Position numbers and translations under genes: made by a program. This document shows, in pieces, positions 53,963 through 62,144 of a stretch of DNA of 64,000 nt. The stretch's first letter is position 1, and the number at the start of each line of letters is the position of its first letter. The DNA is from Alphaproteobacteria bacterium (lineage in GTDB: Bacteria > Pseudomonadota > Alphaproteobacteria > Micropepsales > Micropepsaceae): positions 372,001 through 436,000 of the forward strand of contig JAFARO010000003.1 of the NCBI GenBank assembly GCA_019245415.1, read 5' to 3'. Under the pieces are notes generated by a model. That model was not told where the DNA came from. It was given only the letters and a program-made list of their open reading frames with translations, and did not search any database.

Positions 53963-54340
53963 CCACACGACGCCGTCAAGCGCCTCTCCGCCCTCGCCCA
54001 GGAAGCGCGGCTGGAGGTGTTCCGGCTGCTGGTCAAGGCGGGGCCGCAAGGCCTGGCCGCGGGTGCGATCGCGCGGGCATCGAAGACTGCCGCGAACACC
54101 ACCTCGGCGCAGCTGCTGGTGCTGTCGAACGCAGGCCTGATCAAGGCGCGGCGCGACGGCCGCTCGATCATCTACGCGGTGGATTTCGCCGCGGTGGCGA
54201 AGCTGCTCGTGTTCCTGACCGAGGATTGCTGCGGCGGGCGCACGGAGATCTGCGCCCCGCTCGCGGCCGTTGCCGCCCAATGTTGTCCGCCATCCAAAGG
54301 AGCACGCCATGAAGCGCCTGCACGTTCACGTCGCCGTTGA
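53957..54340 (+). CDS. arsR: Arsenic-responsive ArsR/SmtB repressor
   Basis: 127 aa. Winged-helix domain (ALAQEARLEVFRLLVKAGPQG, AANTTSAQLLVLSNAGLIKARRDGRSIIYAV). Cys pairs at 91-92 (TEDCCGGRTEIC, with Cys99) and at 109-110 near the C-terminus fit an As(III)-binding site of the C-terminal Cys-pair type. It represses its own operon through the operator at 53931-53962. The stop overlaps the arsI start region. Confidence 0.93.
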   Translation: MEPHDAVKRLSALAQEARLEVFRLLVKAGPQGLAAGAIARASKTAANTTSAQLLVLSNAGLIKARRDGRSIIYAVDFAAVAKLLVFLTEDCCGGRTEICAPLAAVAAQCCPPSKGARHEAPARSRRR

Positions 54341-54749
54341 GGATCTGCAACGTTCGATCGGCTTCTATTCCACGCTGTTCGCAACTGCGCCCAGCGTCAC
54401 AAAGCCCGACTATGCCAAATGGATGCTCGACGATCCGAAGGTGAACTTCGCGATCTCGTCGCGCGGCCGCGCGGGCGGCGTCGATCATCTCGGCATCCAG
54501 GTCGAGAGCGACGGCGAGCTGCGCGAGCTCGCGGGGCGGCTCAAGGCCGCGGGCGAGAGCACGCGCGACCAGGAGGCCACCACCTGCTGCTACGCGCAGT
54601 CGAACAAGGCCTGGGTCAACGATCCTTCCGGCATCCGCTGGGAGACGTTTTTCACCTTCGGCGAGGCGACCGCCTACGGAGAAGATGAAGCGATCGCCGC
54701 CGCAACGAAAACCTGCGCCACGCCGAAAGCCGAGGCCTGCTGTTCGTGA
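54309..54749 (+). CDS. arsI: ArsI C-As bond lyase
   Basis: 146 aa from ATG 54309. Vicinal-oxygen-chelate fold with iron ligands His5 (LHVHVAV), His60 (DHLGIQVES) and Glu112 (WETFFTF). The vicinal Cys93-Cys94 (TTCCYAQSNKAWVNDPSG) is the As(III)-binding pair that separates ArsI from CadI and other glyoxalases. ArsI removes the methyl or aryl group from trivalent organoarsenicals, releasing As(III). A C-terminal CATPKAEACCS adds three Cys. It overlaps arsR by 32 bp. Confidence 0.9.
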   Translation: MKRLHVHVAVEDLQRSIGFYSTLFATAPSVTKPDYAKWMLDDPKVNFAISSRGRAGGVDHLGIQVESDGELRELAGRLKAAGESTRDQEATTCCYAQSNKAWVNDPSGIRWETFFTFGEATAYGEDEAIAAATKTCATPKAEACCS

Positions 54750-54772
54750 GTAAAATTTGTTGGAAACAACTT

Positions 54773-54936
54773 CGTCATCCTGAGGCGCCCGGCGCGTCGC
54801 CCTTCGAGGCTCGCCGTCATCCTGAGCGAGCCCGCGCGTGCTTCGAGGGCCGCTGCGCGGCCACCTCAGCATGACGCGCGGGCGAGACGAAGGACGCTCG
54901 CACCTCAGGGTGACGCGACGGGCCTCGAAGGATGAC
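54773..54936. repeat. Palindromic repeat cluster between arsI and arsC
   Basis: Several copies of CGTCATCCTGAG and its complement (CTCAGGGTGACG, CTCAGCATGACG, GGATGAC), with GCCTCGAAGG halves, filling the 190-bp gap between the two ars genes. This is a common alphaproteobacterial intergenic palindrome. It could weaken or stabilise the downstream part of the transcript. Confidence 0.7.
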
Positions 54937-54939
54937 TCA

Positions 54940-55428
54940 ATGCCTTACAACGTCCTCTTCCTCTGCACCGGCAATTCGGCGCGCTCGATCCTGGCGGAGG
55001 CGATCCTCAACCGCATCGGCAAGGGCAAGTTCGCCGCGTACTCCGCCGGCTCTGAGCCCAAGGGCGCGGTGAACCCGCACGCGCTCGCGCTCCTCAGGCG
55101 GCTCGACTACGCAACCGGCGGCCTGCGCTCCAAGAGCTGGGACGAATTCGCACAGGCGGGCGCGCCGCAATTGGATTTCGTCTTCACGGTCTGCGACAAC
55201 GCGGCGAACGAGACCTGTCCGGCGTGGCCGGGCCAGCCGATGACGGCGCATTGGGGCCTCGCCGATCCCGCCGCGGTCGAAGGCGACGAAGCCCGGATCG
55301 CCACCGCCTTCCGCGACGCGCATGTGCTGCTGCATCGGCGCATCGAGCTGTTCGCCAGCCTGCCGGTGGAGAAGCTCGACCGGCTGTCCCTGAAGCGCCG
55401 GCTCGACGAGATCGGCAAGCATCCATGA
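54940..55428 (+). CDS. arsC: Arsenate reductase, thioredoxin/LMW-phosphatase type
   Basis: 162 aa from ATG 54940. Low-molecular-weight phosphatase-like P-loop CTGNSARS (Cys9, Arg15), VFTVCDNAANETCPAWPG with two further Cys, and a late GLADPAAVEGD. It reduces As(V) to As(III). The stop overlaps the aqpS start (ATGA), so the arsenite channel is co-translated. Confidence 0.92.
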   Translation: MPYNVLFLCTGNSARSILAEAILNRIGKGKFAAYSAGSEPKGAVNPHALALLRRLDYATGGLRSKSWDEFAQAGAPQLDFVFTVCDNAANETCPAWPGQPMTAHWGLADPAAVEGDEARIATAFRDAHVLLHRRIELFASLPVEKLDRLSLKRRLDEIGKHP

Positions 55429-56114
55429 GCGCGCGCCGCCTGGCGGCCGAGTTCCTCGGCACGGCATTCCTGCTCGCGGCCGTGATCGGCTCGGGCATCA
55501 TGGCGGCGAAGCTGGCCGGCGGCAACGGCGCGCTGGCGTTGCTCTGCAACACGATTCCGACGGGCGCGGTCCTGATCGTCCTCATACTGACGTTTGGACC
55601 GGTGTCGGGCGCCCATTTCAATCCCGCGGTGTCGCTGGCGATGTGGCTGAGGCGGGACCTCGCCCTGCCCGCGCTGCTCTTCTATGTGGCGGCACAGATC
55701 GCCGGCGCCGTCGCGGGCGTCTGGGCGGCGCATCTGATGTTCGAGCTTCCGGTCTGGCAGTTCTCCGAACATGCGCGCAGCGGATCTGGCCAGTGGTTTG
55801 CGGAAGGCGTGGCGACTTTCGGATTGCTGCTCACGATCCTGGGCGTGACGGCGCGCACGCCGTCCGCCGTTCCCTATGCCGTCGGCCTCTATATCGCCGC
55901 GGCGTACTGGTTCACCGCCTCGACCTCATTCGCCAACCCGGCCGTGACGATCGCGCGCGCGCTGTCGAACACCTATGCCGGCATCGCGCCGGGCGGCGTT
56001 GCCGCCTTCATCGCCGCCCAGCTCGCCGGCGCCCTCCTCGCCCTCGCGCTCGCGACTTGGCTGTGGGGGACAGAGAAAGTCCAAGAAGGGGCGGCATTGG
56101 CCGCGAGCTCCTGA
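55425..56114 (+). CDS. aqpS: Arsenite-permeable aquaglyceroporin (AqpS-type)
   Basis: 229 aa, six membrane helices and two NPA loops (HFNPAVSLAM and FANPAVTIARAL). In Sinorhizobium meliloti an AqpS in the ars operon lets As(III) leave the cell after ArsC reduction, in place of an ArsB pump. No arsB or acr3 gene is in this operon, so the same route is expected here (inference from gene order and family). Confidence 0.9.
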   Translation: MSARRLAAEFLGTAFLLAAVIGSGIMAAKLAGGNGALALLCNTIPTGAVLIVLILTFGPVSGAHFNPAVSLAMWLRRDLALPALLFYVAAQIAGAVAGVWAAHLMFELPVWQFSEHARSGSGQWFAEGVATFGLLLTILGVTARTPSAVPYAVGLYIAAAYWFTASTSFANPAVTIARALSNTYAGIAPGGVAAFIAAQLAGALLALALATWLWGTEKVQEGAALAASS

Positions 56115-56120
56115 TCGCTC

Positions 56121-56150
56121 TTGAGGGAATGCCCCACGGCAGTGCTAAAC
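56121..56150 (+). promoter_or_regulatory. Promoter of the DsbA/FrnE gene
   Basis: -35 TTGAGG (56121-56126), 18-bp spacer, -10 CTAAAC (56145-56150). The ATG at 56158 is 7 bases beyond the -10 box and no Shine-Dalgarno is present, so a leaderless mRNA is possible. The boxes match the consensus only in part. Confidence 0.45.
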
Positions 56151-56157
56151 TGCGCGC

Positions 56158-56811
56158 ATGCAGATCGACGTCGTCTCCGATACCGTGTGTCCGTGGTGTT
56201 TCATCGGCAAGCGCCGTCTCGCCCGCGCGCTGGAGCTGCGCCCCGAGATCGAGTTCGACGTGCGCTGGCGCCCGTTCCGTCTCGACCCCACGGTGCCGCG
56301 CGAAGGCGTCGACCGCGCCCAATACATGCGCGCCAAGTTCGGCGGCGGGCCCAAGGTCCAGGCGATGGCCGAGGCGATCCGCGCGCAAGGCGCCGCGGAA
56401 GGAATTGCGTTCGACTTCGCGCGCATCGAACGGCGTCCGGATACCCTCGACTCCCATCGCCTGATCCGCTGGGCCGCGGCGCAGGGCCTGCAGGACACGA
56501 TCGTCGAGCGTCTGTTCGCGGCTTATTTCGAGGAAGGTCGCGACATCGGCGACCCGGCCGTCCTCGAATTCCTCGCCGCCGATGCCGGCATGGACTCGAT
56601 TCAGGTGGCGGAGCTGCTCGCCGACGACACCGACCGCGCCGCGGTCGAGCGCGAGGCCAAGCTCGCTTCCGAGATGGGGATCACCGGCGTGCCGACCTTC
56701 ATCTTCGCCAACAAATTCGTGCTCTCCGGCGCGCGCGAGCCGGAGGTGCTGGCGCAGGTCATCGACAAGGCGGTGGAAGCCGAGACCGAGGAGCCCGCGG
56801 ACAGCCCATGA
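56158..56811 (+). CDS. DsbA-family oxidoreductase, FrnE type
   Basis: 217 aa, cytoplasmic (no signal peptide). Redox motif CPWC at 11-14, helical insert, and ITGVPTFIFANKFVLSGA with the cis-Pro near residue 180. The FrnE/2-hydroxychromene-2-carboxylate isomerase-like group is implicated in disulfide chemistry or polyketide and xenobiotic metabolism. Placed right after the ars operon, but no direct link to arsenic is shown. Its 3' end overlaps a convergent gene by 53 bp. Confidence 0.88.
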   Translation: MQIDVVSDTVCPWCFIGKRRLARALELRPEIEFDVRWRPFRLDPTVPREGVDRAQYMRAKFGGGPKVQAMAEAIRAQGAAEGIAFDFARIERRPDTLDSHRLIRWAAAQGLQDTIVERLFAAYFEEGRDIGDPAVLEFLAADAGMDSIQVAELLADDTDRAAVEREAKLASEMGITGVPTFIFANKFVLSGAREPEVLAQVIDKAVEAETEEPADSP

Positions 56812-57181
56812 TGGGCACGATCAGCGCGTTGGATTCGGCGACGATCTCAATCTCCTTGGCGCCGTAATGCGGCAGCGGCACGACTTTTCGCACCGAGATC
56901 GGCAGCAGCGCCTGCACCACCGTCTCGCGCGGCGAAGGCGGCCGCGCCAGGAACTCGATCTCGATCGTTCTGGCTTCCGCCGCGGCAATCTTGCGAAAGC
57001 GCACCAGCGGCCGGTCCCAGCCGCCCGTGCGCACCGCGCCACGCGCCGTGATCACCAGATGGCGGCCCTGCAGCACCACCGACGCATCGTCGACGCGGTA
57101 GACCAGCCGCAAAGCGGCCTGCGCCTGCCCCGCGAGGAGCAGCGACGCGGCGACAATGCTTGCGAAAAGTCTTGCGCCCAT
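56759..57181 (-). CDS. Secreted small beta-rich protein
   Basis: 140 aa from ATG 57181. Signal peptide to about residue 22 (LLAGQAQAA). The mature part has alternating strands (LRLVYRVDDASVVLQGRHL, VITARGAVRTGGW, ARTIEIEFLARPPSP) and a Pro/Arg-rich end. Its 3' part overlaps frnE by 53 bp in antisense, which adds some doubt about the exact end. Not recognised. Confidence 0.68.
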   Translation of the reverse strand: MGARLFASIVAASLLLAGQAQAALRLVYRVDDASVVLQGRHLVITARGAVRTGGWDRPLVRFRKIAAAEARTIEIEFLARPPSPRETVVQALLPISVRKVVPLPHYGAKEIEIVAESNALIVPIMGCPRAPRSRLPPPCR

Positions 57182-57250
57182 CGCGCCCGGAACGTCTGAT
57201 GACGCCGCGCCTCTAGAGAAGGATTGCGGCGCAAATTGGATGGAGACGAC

Positions 57251-58369
57251 ATGGGGCCGCTCGCGGGGTTGCGCATCGTGGAATTCGCCGGCATCGGGCC
57301 GGGGCCCTTCGCCGCCATGCTGTTCTCCGACATGGGCGCAGAGGTGCTGCGCCTGGACCGCAAGGGTGCGCGACAACCGAGCAAATTCGAGGTCTATCTG
57401 CGCGGCCGCAACACCGTGCAGCTCGACATGAAGAAGCCGGAAGCGGTGGAAGCGGCCCTCAAGCTGATCGCGCGCGCCGATGCGCTGATCGAGGGCTTCC
57501 GGCCCGGCGTGATGGAGCGGCTGGGCGTCGGGCCCGATGTCTGCCTGAGCCGCAATCCGCGCCTGGTCTATGGGCGCATGACGGGCTGGGGCCAGACGGG
57601 ACCACTCTCCAGCGCCGCCGGCCACGACATCAATTACATCGCGCTCAGCGGCGCGCTGCATTCCATCGGACCGCGCGACGGCAAGCCGGTGCCGCCGCTC
57701 AACCTCGTCGGCGATTTCGGCGGCGGCGCGCTCTATCTCGCCTTCGGCGTGGTCTGCGCCCTGGTGGAGGCGCAGCGCTCGGGCAAAGGCCAGGTGGTGG
57801 ACGCGGCGATGACCGACGGCGCGGCCTCGCTGATGTCGATGTTCTATGCCATGCGGGCGATGGGCATCTGGAAGGACAGCCGCGCCTCCAACATGCTCGA
57901 CGGCGGCGCGCATTTCTACGACACCTATGAGACCAAGGACGGCAAGCACGTCGCCATCGGCTCGATCGAGCCGCAATTCTATAAGGAGCTGATGGAGAAG
58001 ACCGGCATTTCCGATCCCGCCTTCGCGGCGCAGATGGATCGCGAGCAATGGCCGGCGCTGAAGGACAAGCTTGCCACCGTGATCAAGAGCAAGACCCGCG
58101 AAGAATGGGACGCGATCATGTTGGGCTGCGACGTCTGTTACGCGCCCGTGCTGTCGCTCGGGGAAGCGCCGAAGCATCCCCACAACGCCGCGCGCGGCAC
58201 CTTCGTGGAGCTCGAGGGCGTGGTGCAGCCGGCGCCGGCGCCGCGCTTCAGCCGCACGAAGGCCGAGGTGCAGGGCCCTCCGCGTGCCGTCGACAGCCGC
58301 GGCGCGCTCGGCGCATGGGGATTCTCGGGCGGCGACATCGATGCGCTAGCGAATGCAGGGGCGATTTAG
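57251..58369 (+). CDS. CaiB/AMACR family CoA transferase or racemase
   Basis: 372 aa from ATG 57251 after GGATGGAGACG. Family III CoA-transferase fold: [32 protein letters not shown] at the start, [17 protein letters not shown], and [30 protein letters not shown] with the His-Asp of alpha-methylacyl-CoA racemase. The sequence favours AMACR (2-methylacyl-CoA epimerisation in branched fatty-acid breakdown). Not in an obvious operon. Confidence 0.9.
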   Translation: MGPLAGLRIVEFAGIGPGPFAAMLFSDMGAEVLRLDRKGARQPSKFEVYLRGRNTVQLDMKKPEAVEAALKLIARADALIEGFRPGVMERLGVGPDVCLSRNPRLVYGRMTGWGQTGPLSSAAGHDINYIALSGALHSIGPRDGKPVPPLNLVGDFGGGALYLAFGVVCALVEAQRSGKGQVVDAAMTDGAASLMSMFYAMRAMGIWKDSRASNMLDGGAHFYDTYETKDGKHVAIGSIEPQFYKELMEKTGISDPAFAAQMDREQWPALKDKLATVIKSKTREEWDAIMLGCDVCYAPVLSLGEAPKHPHNAARGTFVELEGVVQPAPAPRFSRTKAEVQGPPRAVDSRGALGAWGFSGGDIDALANAGAI

Positions 58370-58376
58370 TCCTTCA

Positions 58377-58470
58377 TTCCGTCATGGCCGGCCCTTGAGG
58401 CGGCCATCCAGCGCGAGCGATAGCGAGCAAGTGACTCTGGATGGCCGGGTCAAGCCCGGCCATGACGGAA
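58377..58470. repeat. Dispersed palindrome, family 2
   Basis: Arms TTCCGTCATGGCCGG (58377-58391) and CCGGCCATGACGGAA (58456-58470), perfect over 15 bp, with a second pair (CGGCCATCCAG and CTGGATGGCCG) inside. A typical long intergenic palindrome of alphaproteobacteria; it lies between the AMACR and histidine-phosphatase genes. Confidence 0.88.
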
Positions 58471-58477
58471 AGAGAAA

Positions 58478-59221
58478 ATGCCAATGAACTCAAATTCTCT
58501 CCCCGGCACCGGCGACCGACGCCGCCTGTATCTGATGCGGCACGGCCATGTCGATTATTTCGCCAAGCACGTCATCGAAAGCGGTGCGCGCCACGCGGTG
58601 ACGCTTACCCGGCGCGGGCGCAGCGAGGCCGAAGCCGCCGGTAGGGCGTTCGCGCATGTCCGCTTCGACCGCGCCATCTGTTCCGGGCTACCGCGCACCC
58701 AGGAAACCGCGGAAGCCGTTCTCGCCTTCGTGCCGGAGGCGCCGCGGCTGGAAATCGACGAAAGCCTGGTCGAGATCCGCGGCGGCAAGATCGAAGGCGT
58801 CAAGAGCCGCGCGGAGCTGATTCGCCGGATGAACGCCTATTTCGAGCGCGCGCACGAGCCCGGCGCCACCAATCACGAGGGCGGCGAAATCTATAGAGAA
58901 GCGCAGGCGCGCGCGGTCGGCGCCGTCGAGCGCCTGCTCGAAGCGCGCGACTGGCACACCGCGCTGGTCGTGGCGCATGAAGGCATCAACCGGCTGATCC
59001 TGAGCTGGGCCTGCGGCGCAGGCCTGCGCGCGATGAGTTCGTTCGAGCAGGACACCGGCTGCGTCAACATCCTCGACTTCGATCTCGGCGGCATCGGCGA
59101 GGTGCGGCGCGCGCTGATCAAGGCGGTGAACCTCACGCCGTACAATTACCTCAAGCACGGCATGAACCTGACCAGCCTCGAGGCGATCATGCAGCGCGAC
59201 ATGCAGGACGTGGAGGTGTAG
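58478..59221 (+). CDS. Histidine phosphatase family protein
   Basis: 247 aa. Phosphoglycerate-mutase-like fold: RRLYLMRHGHVDYF with RHG at 21-23 (His22 is the phospho-acceptor), SGLPRTQETAEAVL, a conserved Glu in VEIRGGKIEGV, and VVAHEGINRLIL with the second His. Likely a cytosolic phosphatase; a SixA or PhoE role is not implied by the sequence. The start may be three codons later (MNSNS). Confidence 0.87.
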   Translation: MPMNSNSLPGTGDRRRLYLMRHGHVDYFAKHVIESGARHAVTLTRRGRSEAEAAGRAFAHVRFDRAICSGLPRTQETAEAVLAFVPEAPRLEIDESLVEIRGGKIEGVKSRAELIRRMNAYFERAHEPGATNHEGGEIYREAQARAVGAVERLLEARDWHTALVVAHEGINRLILSWACGAGLRAMSSFEQDTGCVNILDFDLGGIGEVRRALIKAVNLTPYNYLKHGMNLTSLEAIMQRDMQDVEV

Positions 59222-59252
59222 GCGGGTGGGCCCTAGCGCCCAATAAAATATC

Positions 59253-59334
59253 CGTCATCGCCCGCTTCATGCGGGCGACCCAATTTCCTTTTGATCCAGA
59301 AAATGGGTCGCCCGGACAAGCCGGGCGATGACGA
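59253..59334. repeat. Dispersed palindrome, family 1, copy B
   Basis: Same arms as at 51578 and 61053: CGTCATCGCCCG...GGGCGACCCAATTT, short variable centre, AAAATGGGTCGCCCGG...CGGGCGATGACG. It lies at the 3' ends of two convergent genes. Confidence 0.92.
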
Positions 59335-59365
59335 TCTTTTATGTAAAGGGTGATCAGACCCGCCC

Positions 59366-60355
59366 TTACGGCACCCGCACGAACCCGTGCGGCGTCGACT
59401 TGCTGTCGTACCACCATCCCGTCACCGCGCCCTTGCGGTTCATGCCTTGGGGAAAGGTGCCCAAGGATTTCGGCACGTCGAAGGTCCTGATCGTGCCGTC
59501 AGCCCGGCGCACGAACCCGTGCAGATGGTTTTGCGCATCGAACCACTGGCCGGCGACGTCTCCGCCGCCGCTGATGCCCTCAGGGTATGTCGCCCTGGCT
59601 CCCACCACATCGAACGTCACGATGCCGCCGGCGTAAGCACGCACGAACCCGTGCACGGCGTGCGACGCATCCTCATAGCTTCCGGCACCCGTCCAGTCAT
59701 TGTCGATGGCGACGGGGCATGTCGCCACGGAGCCCGGCGGGTCGAAGGTCATGAACGGACCGCCACGGGTCTGAAGGAAACCGTGAACCACGCCGTTCGC
59801 ATCGCGATAGGAGCCGGTGACCGTACCGTTGGAGGAGATCGCGGCGGGATCGGTCGACGTCGCATCCGGAAAATCGACCTGTGAGACAACGCCCTTCCGG
59901 TCGCGCAGGAAGCCGTGATCGGCGCCGTTCATGTCGGAAAAGAAACCGACCATATTGTCGTCGGCGTCGAAGCCCTTGGGTTCGATCAGGCTGGCATGCG
60001 CGATCGCGAAGATCGTGAACGAGCCGTCGAGCCGGCGGATGAAGGCGTGCGGCAACAGGTTCCGCGTCGCGAAGAAACCCGCGATCACGCCCTTGGAATC
60101 GATGGCGGTCGGCCAGGTGCCGGTTGCGTCCGGCGGATCGATCGTGGCGACGGTGCCGTCGGCATGGCGCACGAAGCCATGGTTCGCCGCCTGCTCGTCG
60201 GTGAAAAAGCCGACAACGGAGCCGTCGTCGCCGATGCGCATCGGAAAGGTGCCGATGGAATCCGGCGGGTCGAACAGAACATAGGCCGGCTTGGCATGGG
60301 CCACGGACACGGCACTGCAAAACAGTGCAAGGCCCAATGCCGTCTTGCGAATCAT
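59366..60355 (-). CDS. Secreted HAF-repeat protein
   Basis: 329 aa; signal peptide to residue 21 (VSVAHAK). Six to seven degenerate repeats of about 45 aa, each with a HGFVR/HAFIR/HGFLQ core after a GxVxGxYxDxxG strand (VVGFFTDEQAANHGFVRHADG, VTGSYRDANGVVHGFLQ). This is the HAF / extracellular-repeat family, probably a beta-propeller. A surface or secreted role is inferred; no enzyme residues recognised. Confidence 0.85.
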   Translation of the reverse strand: MIRKTALGLALFCSAVSVAHAKPAYVLFDPPDSIGTFPMRIGDDGSVVGFFTDEQAANHGFVRHADGTVATIDPPDATGTWPTAIDSKGVIAGFFATRNLLPHAFIRRLDGSFTIFAIAHASLIEPKGFDADDNMVGFFSDMNGADHGFLRDRKGVVSQVDFPDATSTDPAAISSNGTVTGSYRDANGVVHGFLQTRGGPFMTFDPPGSVATCPVAIDNDWTGAGSYEDASHAVHGFVRAYAGGIVTFDVVGARATYPEGISGGGDVAGQWFDAQNHLHGFVRRADGTIRTFDVPKSLGTFPQGMNRKGAVTGWWYDSKSTPHGFVRVP

Positions 60356-60445
60356 GGAGCTGTCCCCAATTCGCCGCTCGAAATGTAGCGTATTCCCCTC
60401 GCGCGAACTTCGCTATAGTCCGCCGTCCAATTCTTGGGGGGAAGG

Positions 60446-61021
60446 ATGACGATTTCGAAGACCGCGATGTCGATCGGCATGCTGCTGCTGTCGGGCACGG
60501 CGCTCGCCGCTTCGTCGATGATGTCTGCCAAGCCTGCCGCGCCGTCCGCCGCCGACAAGGCCGCGATCGCCAGCGCGATGCTGGCGGCTCCGGCTGCGAT
60601 CAGCAGCAACGCGACCGTGGTGGCGCCGGATGCGACGGGCAAGATGCGCATACTGCGCAAGGGCGCCAACGGCTTCACCTGCATGCCGGACGATCCCTCC
60701 TCGCCCGGCGTCGATCCGATGTGCGCCGACAAGCCGGCGATGGCGTGGCTCGACGCTTGGGCCGCGCACAAGGTGCCGGCGAAACAGGTCGGTTTCATCT
60801 ACATGCTCGCGGGCGGCAGCGACGCGAGCAACACCGATCCCTACGCCACCAAGCCGGCCGCCGGCGCGAATTGGGTGACGACGGCAGCGCATGTGATGGT
60901 GGTCGGCGCGGACACCGCGTTCTACGCAGCCTATCCCGGCGGCGCCAATCCCGACACCTCGAAGCCCTACATCATGTGGGCCGGCACGCCCTATCAGCAC
61001 CTGATGGCGCCGGTGAAGTAG
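60446..61021 (+). CDS. Secreted hypothetical protein
   Basis: 191 aa from ATG 60446 with a strong ribosome site GGGGGGAAGG. Signal peptide to about 22 (LSGTALAAS). The mature part has ATVVAPDATGKMRILRKGANG, CMPDDPSSPGVDPMC with two Cys, and WVTTAAHVMVVG. Conserved-looking but not assignable. Family 1 palindrome copy C follows its stop by 32 bp. Confidence 0.72.
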   Translation: MTISKTAMSIGMLLLSGTALAASSMMSAKPAAPSAADKAAIASAMLAAPAAISSNATVVAPDATGKMRILRKGANGFTCMPDDPSSPGVDPMCADKPAMAWLDAWAAHKVPAKQVGFIYMLAGGSDASNTDPYATKPAAGANWVTTAAHVMVVGADTAFYAAYPGGANPDTSKPYIMWAGTPYQHLMAPVK

Positions 61022-61052
61022 GGGCGCGGACGGCTTTTTGATAAAGACAACC

Positions 61053-61137
61053 CGTCATCGCCCGTTTTATGCGGGCGACCCAATTTTGCTTCTTTGCAAA
61101 CGAAAATGGGTTGCCCGGACGAGCCGCGCAATGACGG
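61053..61137. repeat. Dispersed palindrome, family 1, copy C
   Basis: Same structure as the copies at 51578 and 59253, with slight divergence in the outer right arm (CGCAATGACGG). The three copies differ mainly in the 10-20 bases at the centre. Confidence 0.88.
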
Positions 61138-61201
61138 CTTATTGGAGGAGATCGAGCGGCCCTGTTTCTCCCGCGTGCACCGGACCATTTCCAATTCGAC
61201 T

Positions 61202-61984
61202 TTAAACCGCCATCTCGCACCACACGGGCACATGGTCGGAGGGACGTTCGTTGGCGCGGACGTGCTTGTCGATGCCGCAGCCTTTGAGGCGGTCGGTCGC
61301 TTGCGGCGACAGCAGGATGTGGTCGATGCGGATGCCATGGTCCTTCTGCCAGGAGCCGGCCTGATAGTCCCAGAAGGTGTACCGGTTGGTCTCGGCATGG
61401 CAGAGGCGGAAGGCGTCGGCATAGCCCAGATGCTCGAGCCGGCGCAGCGCCGCGCGCGACTCCGGCTGGAACAACGCGTCGTTCATCCACAGCCGCGCGT
61501 CCCAGACGTCGTCCGGCGTCGGGATGACGTTGTAGTCGCCCATCAGCGCGACCGGCTCCTCGAGCGCCAGGAGATCGCGCGCATGCGCCGCCAGCCGCGC
61601 CAGCCAGCCGAGCTTGTAGACGAACTTCTCCGTGCCGATGGGATTGCCGTTGGGCGCATAGACCGAGGCGACGCGCACCGTACCCTTGTCGCCGGCGATC
61701 ACCGCCTCCAGATAGCGCGCATGCTCGTCGTGGTCCGCCCCCTTCAGCCGCGGGGTCACGTCCTCCAGCGGCCGGCGCGACAGGATCGCCACGCCGTTGT
61801 AGGTTTTTTGTCCGTGTACGGCGCAATTATAGCCCAGCGCCTCGAACGCCCCGCGCGGGAAGGCGTCGTCGGTGCACTTGATCTCCTGCAGCGCGCAGAC
61901 GTCGGGCGCCGCCTCCTTCAGCCACGCCGTGACCTGCTCCAGGCGGGCCTTGACCGAATTGACGTTCCAGGTGGCGAGCTTCAT
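61202..61984 (-). CDS. xth: Exodeoxyribonuclease III
   Basis: 260 aa. AP endonuclease of base-excision repair. Seen: TWNVNSVKARL, catalytic Glu34 in ALQEIKCTDD, RVASVYAPNGNP, the MGDYNVIP pair, RIDHILLS and a final SDHVPVWCEM with the catalytic His. The length is typical of bacterial XthA. Divergent from tRNA-Pro. Confidence 0.95.
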   Translation of the reverse strand: MKLATWNVNSVKARLEQVTAWLKEAAPDVCALQEIKCTDDAFPRGAFEALGYNCAVHGQKTYNGVAILSRRPLEDVTPRLKGADHDEHARYLEAVIAGDKGTVRVASVYAPNGNPIGTEKFVYKLGWLARLAAHARDLLALEEPVALMGDYNVIPTPDDVWDARLWMNDALFQPESRAALRRLEHLGYADAFRLCHAETNRYTFWDYQAGSWQKDHGIRIDHILLSPQATDRLKGCGIDKHVRANERPSDHVPVWCEMAV

Positions 61985-62004
61985 GGAACCGCTTCTATTT
62001 GGAT

Positions 62005-62033
62005 TTGCGCGGGCGGGAAAGGGCGCCTATAAG
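62005..62033 (+). promoter_or_regulatory. Promoter of tRNA-Pro
   Basis: -35 TTGCGC (62005-62010), 17-bp spacer, -10 TATAAG (62028-62033), placing the start about 10 bases before the tRNA. It matches the family pattern, but the -35 is weak. Confidence 0.55.
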
Positions 62034-62051
62034 CTCGCCTTCCTTTGGTGA

Positions 62052-62129
62052 CGGAGCGTGGCGCAGCCTGGTTAGCGCACCAGTCTGGGGGACTGGGGGT
62101 CGTGGGTTCAAATCCCGCCGCTCCGACCA
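62052..62129 (+). tRNA. tRNA-Pro (anticodon GGG)
   Basis: Full cloverleaf: acceptor CGGAGCG pairs with CGCTCCG (62119-62125), D-arm with AGCCTGGTTAGCGC, anticodon stem CCAGT/ACTGG with loop CTGGGGG (anticodon GGG at 62087-62089), T-arm with GGTTCAAATCC, discriminator A and an encoded CCA at 62127-62129. Reads CCC and CCU proline codons. Confidence 0.97.
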
Positions 62130-62144
62130 ACCGCCAAAACAAAC

